Positions 60,931 through 64,000 of a stretch of 64,000 bases of DNA are shown piece after piece. Numbering within the stretch: position 1 is the stretch's first letter; each line of letters starts with the position of its first letter. Under the pieces are notes generated by a model. That model was given only the letters and a program-made list of their open reading frames with translations. It had not been told where the DNA came from and ran no database searches. A program made the position numbers and the translations under genes. The stretch is taken from the NCBI GenBank assembly GCA_016703265.1, contig JADJCK010000006.1, positions 186,001 to 250,000 of the forward strand. The letters are read 5' to 3'. Source of the stretch: a bacterium. GTDB taxonomy: Bacteria; Krumholzibacteriota; Krumholzibacteriia; LZORAL124-64-63.

Positions 60931-61762
60931 GGACCGGCTCCTTGCGCGGGGCGCGCGCTGCCGGCTCCCGGGACGATTCCGGGGCGCGGTACATGTTGTC
61001 GACCAGGCTGGCCGAACGGTCGATGGGCACGCGGCGCCGCTCGTCCGAAACCAGCCTGCCGCCGTCGACGACCAGCACGCGCTGGCCGAACGTCTTGACG
61101 ATCTCGTGGTCGTGCGTCGAGAAGATCACGCAGGTGCCCGCGTCGTTGACCCGGAACAGCAGGTCGATGATCTCCTGCGCCGTGACCGGGTCCAGGTTGC
61201 CGGTGGGCTCGTCGGCCAGCAGGATCTTGGGACTGTTGACCATGGCGCGGGCGATGGCCACGCGCTGCTGTTCGCCGCCCGAAAGCTGACGCGGCAGGCG
61301 GTGCCGCTTGTCGTAGAGGCCGACCTGCGTCAGCACGCGCATCACGTTCTGCACGATGAGTTTGTGCGGCTGGCCGACGACCAGCTGCGCGAAGGCCACG
61401 TTCTCCTCCACGCTGCGGTCCTCGAGCAGCCGGAAGTCCTGGAAGACGAAGCCGATCTCGCGGCGCAGTTGCGGGATGCGGCCGCGGTTCATGCGCGTCG
61501 CCGGCATGCCGCGAACGATGACCTGCCCCTTCGTCGGGAACGCGTCCATGGCAATGAGGCGCAGGATGCTGCTCTTGCCGGCGCCGCTGGGCCCGGTCAG
61601 GCAGACGAACTCACCGTTGGCGACCGAGAACGACACGTTGGCCAGCGCCATCTGGTCGTGGTACTGCAGGTCGACATGGTGGAAACCGATGATCGCTCGC
61701 GGGTCGAGCTGTCCGCTCGCATCGCTGGCGGCCTGGTCCGGACGGCGGCTGGCCAAGGGCAT
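60923..61762 (-). CDS. ftsE: Cell-division ATP-binding protein FtsE
   Basis: 279 residues. ABC ATPase with Walker A GPSGAGKSS, Q-loop FVFQDFRLL, signature LSGGEQQRVAIARAM, Walker B ILLADEPTGNLD and switch His in FSTHDHEIV. The N-terminus has about 25 extra residues, and the C-terminus has a 35-residue Arg/Pro/Glu-rich tail not found in E. coli FtsE (222 residues). The ATG at 61762 has GGGGAG directly adjacent, which is close; an alternative start further in (near LDPRAIIGFHHVDL) is possible. It is the first gene of the long operon down to 51466. Confidence 0.95.
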   Translation of the reverse strand: MPLASRRPDQAASDASGQLDPRAIIGFHHVDLQYHDQMALANVSFSVANGEFVCLTGPSGAGKSSILRLIAMDAFPTKGQVIVRGMPATRMNRGRIPQLRREIGFVFQDFRLLEDRSVEENVAFAQLVVGQPHKLIVQNVMRVLTQVGLYDKRHRLPRQLSGGEQQRVAIARAMVNSPKILLADEPTGNLDPVTAQEIIDLLFRVNDAGTCVIFSTHDHEIVKTFGQRVLVVDGGRLVSDERRRVPIDRSASLVDNMYRAPESSREPAARAPRKEPVHA

Positions 61763-61900
61763 CTCCCCGGATGGACGTGGGCGCGAAGACAGGAAGCCCT
61801 GCTTGGGCCTCCGGCTCCATTCAGGCTCCGTTTTTGCAGGTTCCGTGCCCAAAGCTCGGGAACGCCGGCGCCCGGGTGGCCGTCGCGCGAAGGGAATCCC

Positions 61901-63403
61901 ATGTCCGATTGCCACTTGAGCCTGTGCATGATCGTGCGCGACGAGGCCACCATGCTGCCCGGATTCCTGTCAGCGGTGGCTGGGCTCTGGGACGAGCTGG
62001 TCGTTGCCGATACCGGCTCGCGCGACGGTTCGGCGGACCTGGTCCGCGCCGCCGGCGGGCAGGTGGTCGATTTCCCGTGGTGTGACGACTTTGCCGCCGC
62101 CCGCAACGCCTCGCTGGCGGCAGCGAAGGGACGCTGGGTCATCTGCCTCGATGCAGACGAACGCGTGGACCGGGAACTGGCGTCGGCGCTGCGCCGGATG
62201 GTTCGCGCCGACCGCACCGCCGGCGCCGCCACGATCGTGATGCGCAATGAGCTGCCGGAAGGCGGGCGTCGCGAGTCGCGCCTGCTGCGCTGCTTCCGCA
62301 ATGTGCCGGAGATCCGCTTCCGCCATCGCATCCACGAGGATGTGGCCGACGATGTCGCTGCCTGGCTCCCGCGCCAGGGGCTGGAGATGCGGCACCTGCC
62401 GGGCGGTGTCGACCACCTGGGATACGTGCGCGCGACCGCCGCCGCCCGCGACAAGAAGGCCCGCGACGTGCGCCTGCTGCACGCTGCGCTGGCCGACGAC
62501 CCCGGCGACCTCTACTGCCGCTTCAAGCTGCTGGAGCTCGCCCGCTTCTGGGATGACCGCGAGCTCTTTGCTGCCGAAGCCGGACCGGCGAGGAAGGCCC
62601 TGGAATCCGCGACGCACGCCCAGCTCGAAGGGCGCCACTGGAGCGGCGACCTGGCGGCGCTCATCGCCCAGTCCCTGGCGGGACCGCCGCTCAAGGCGCT
62701 GGCCTGGCTGGATGGACAGGCCCGGCGGGTGGAGTGCGGACCCGCCTGGCACCTCAGGCGGGGCATCCTTCTCGAGGAAGCCGGCCGCGGCAGCGACGCC
62801 GAAGCAGCGTTCCGGTCCTGCCTGGCCAGCGTCGCTTCACCGACGAACGGCTACGCACCGCTGCCGCCGTCGCGCCCGCTGCTGGGCCTGTGCCGGCTGG
62901 CTGCCCGGCGCGGCGATGTCGCCGCCGCCACGGCGCTGGCGCTGCAGGCGGCGACCGACGTCCCCCACGACGCCGAGGCGCTGCTGGCGGCAGTGTCGTT
63001 CCAGCCGCCCGCCGCGGCGATGGCCTTCGCCACGGCGCATGCGCGACGTCATCCGGACTCCACGACCCCATTGGCGCAGTCGCTGCTCACGGCGGGACGG
63101 CCGCAGGATGCGCTGACCCTCCTGGAATCGGCGCCGCCACGGTCCGCAGACGGACCCGGCATCCTGGTGCTGGCGCTGGCCCTCGGGATCGGGCGCGACG
63201 CGGACATCGGGACAGACCTCGAAGCTGCCGGGCGGCAACTGCGGTCCTGGCTGCAGGCCCTGTGGGCTTCCGGAAACGCCGCGCTGTGCGAGTCCTTCAC
63301 GGAACGCGCCGGCACACTGGCCGGCGCGTTTCCGTGGCTCGAAAGCTGGCTCGAGGACCGGTTCACCGCAGGGGCGGCGTCGCTCAGCCCTTCTCGTCGA
63401 TGA
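61901..63403 (+). CDS. Family 2 glycosyltransferase with helical repeat tail
   Basis: 500 residues. N-terminal GT-A domain (1 to about 230) of the SPBc2/WaaE type: LSLCMIVRDEATMLPGFL, ELVVADTGSRDGS, VDFPWCDDFAAARNASL, and WVICLDADERVD with the metal-binding DAD. From about 240 to 480 there are TPR-like helical pairs (YCRFKLLELARFW, WHLRRGILLEEAGRGSDAEAAF). This combination is common in enzymes that glycosylate proteins or build surface glycans. AAGGGA lies 5 bases before the ATG. The gene ends 20 bases inside the convergent foldase gene. The acceptor is unknown. Confidence 0.88.
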   Translation: MSDCHLSLCMIVRDEATMLPGFLSAVAGLWDELVVADTGSRDGSADLVRAAGGQVVDFPWCDDFAAARNASLAAAKGRWVICLDADERVDRELASALRRMVRADRTAGAATIVMRNELPEGGRRESRLLRCFRNVPEIRFRHRIHEDVADDVAAWLPRQGLEMRHLPGGVDHLGYVRATAAARDKKARDVRLLHAALADDPGDLYCRFKLLELARFWDDRELFAAEAGPARKALESATHAQLEGRHWSGDLAALIAQSLAGPPLKALAWLDGQARRVECGPAWHLRRGILLEEAGRGSDAEAAFRSCLASVASPTNGYAPLPPSRPLLGLCRLAARRGDVAAATALALQAATDVPHDAEALLAAVSFQPPAAAMAFATAHARRHPDSTTPLAQSLLTAGRPQDALTLLESAPPRSADGPGILVLALALGIGRDADIGTDLEAAGRQLRSWLQALWASGNAALCESFTERAGTLAGAFPWLESWLEDRFTAGAASLSPSRR

Positions 63404-64000
63404 AGAACCGCTTGCGCAGTTCCTTCACGTAGTCCGCCAGCTTGGCCTCGATCTTCTGCGATTCCACGGCCTGGTGCAGCTGCTCGGAAAGCTCATCGTA
63501 GGTGTACATGTGCCCGGCCTTGCGGGCCAGGACCTTGAACACGTACCAGCCTGCGGGCGTGAGCACCGGTTCACTGACGGAGCCCTCCTGCAGGTCGGCA
63601 AGGGCCGCCTGGAACGTCTCGCTGAGGTCCTCGAGGCGGAACGTGCCGAGGACGCCGCCCACGCGGGCAGATGCGGCATCGGCGCTCATCTCCGAAGCCA
63701 CCAGCGCAAAGGCCTCGCCCGCGAGCACGCGGGCGCGGGCAGCTTCGGCCTGGGCCCGGGCCGCCGCCACGTCTTCGTCAGATGCGCTGATGGGCAGGAA
63801 GATCTGGCTGATGGCGCGCCGGCCGTCCGCCTGGATGCCGTCGACGCGCATCAGGTGCACGCCGCGGGCGGTGACGACGGGCTCACTGACCCGGCCTTCG
63901 GGAAGCGCGAACACGGCGCGGGACAGGCCGGCGTCGAACAGGTCGTCCTTGCCGACCACGCCGACCACGCCGCCACGCGCGGCGGCGGCATCCTCCGAAT
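63384..64000 (-). CDS. Parvulin-type peptidyl-prolyl isomerase, C-terminal part (cut by right edge)
   Basis: The open frame runs to the right edge; about 205 C-terminal residues are visible. Two parvulin-like halves occur: GGVVGVVGKDDLFDAGLSRAVFALPEG with VSEPVVTARGVHLMRVDGI, then ISQIFLPISASDEDVAAARAQAEAARARVLAGEAFALVASEMS with GGVLGTFRLEDL and VSEPVLTPAGWYVFKVLARK. This is the SurA/PpiC layout with tandem PpiC domains in a periplasmic chaperone. It ends with a basic helix (YVKELRKRFFIDEKG). A second, unrelated foldase-like gene lies in the cytochrome cluster. The start is outside the window. Confidence 0.9.
   Translation of the reverse strand, partial: SEDAAAARGGVVGVVGKDDLFDAGLSRAVFALPEGRVSEPVVTARGVHLMRVDGIQADGRRAISQIFLPISASDEDVAAARAQAEAARARVLAGEAFALVASEMSADAASARVGGVLGTFRLEDLSETFQAALADLQEGSVSEPVLTPAGWYVFKVLARKAGHMYTYDELSEQLHQAVESQKIEAKLADYVKELRKRFFIDEKG

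Overview
This is a 64 kb, high-GC, gene-dense window from what looks like a Gram-negative bacterium of a little-studied lineage. The evidence is two outer-membrane beta-barrels, many signal peptides and lipoproteins, SecDF, EnvC, and a FlgD-like C-terminal sorting domain (NPFNP...GVYLLRL) on a secreted protease. That domain style, with DUF4159, DUF4175 and DUF4783 families, is typical of high-GC FCB-group candidate phyla such as Krumholzibacteriota or Eisenbacteria. The placement is inference, because no rRNA gene is present. Three genes carry single-base frameshifts (protease, tsaD, transposase). One of them is essential, so uncorrected assembly errors are likely.

Layout. 1-563: 3' end of aroB. 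572-16630 (minus strand): a frameshifted secreted papain-like protease, priA, a five-gene signalling block (two receiver-only proteins, two histidine kinases fused to HD-GYP-like domains, one REC-GGDEF protein), tsaD, the NAD(P)HX repair enzyme and a HAD phosphatase. 16743-17552 (plus): CPBP membrane protease. 17626-30942 (minus): a small zinc-ribbon protein and an envelope operon (DUF4783, a giant NtrY-like kinase, DUF4159, DUF4175, a TPR protein and an FCB secreted protein).

31241-44613 (plus) is the striking region, a multiheme cytochrome cluster for extracellular electron transfer with 62 CxxCH motifs in four proteins. In order it encodes a 7-heme cytochrome, a large outer-membrane barrel, two TolB/CsgG-like envelope proteins, a parvulin-type foldase, a 42-heme cytochrome, an NHL beta-propeller, and two proteins that look like OmcS, the cytochrome-nanowire subunit of Geobacter. 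The first OmcS-like protein keeps all six heme motifs in matching sequence context, and both keep a histidine at mature position 16, which in OmcS ligates a heme in the neighbouring subunit. I read the cluster as a nanowire plus porin-cytochrome conduit in a non-Geobacter lineage. An insertion sequence of about 1.2 kb with 27-bp inverted repeats sits exactly between the last cytochrome and secF.

45834-61762 (minus): secF and secD, a DUF362 ferredoxin-like protein, a divergent polysaccharide deacetylase, then a long operon ftsE-ftsX-envC-holB-ricT-tatD-rsmA-barrel-lipoprotein-lipoprotein ending at an intrinsic terminator. The holB-ricT-tatD-rsmA order is like that in Bacillus. 61901-63403 (plus): a glycosyltransferase with a TPR-like tail. 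63384-64000 (minus): the 3' part of a parvulin-type foldase gene that runs off the right edge. I saw no tRNA, rRNA, CRISPR array or prophage.
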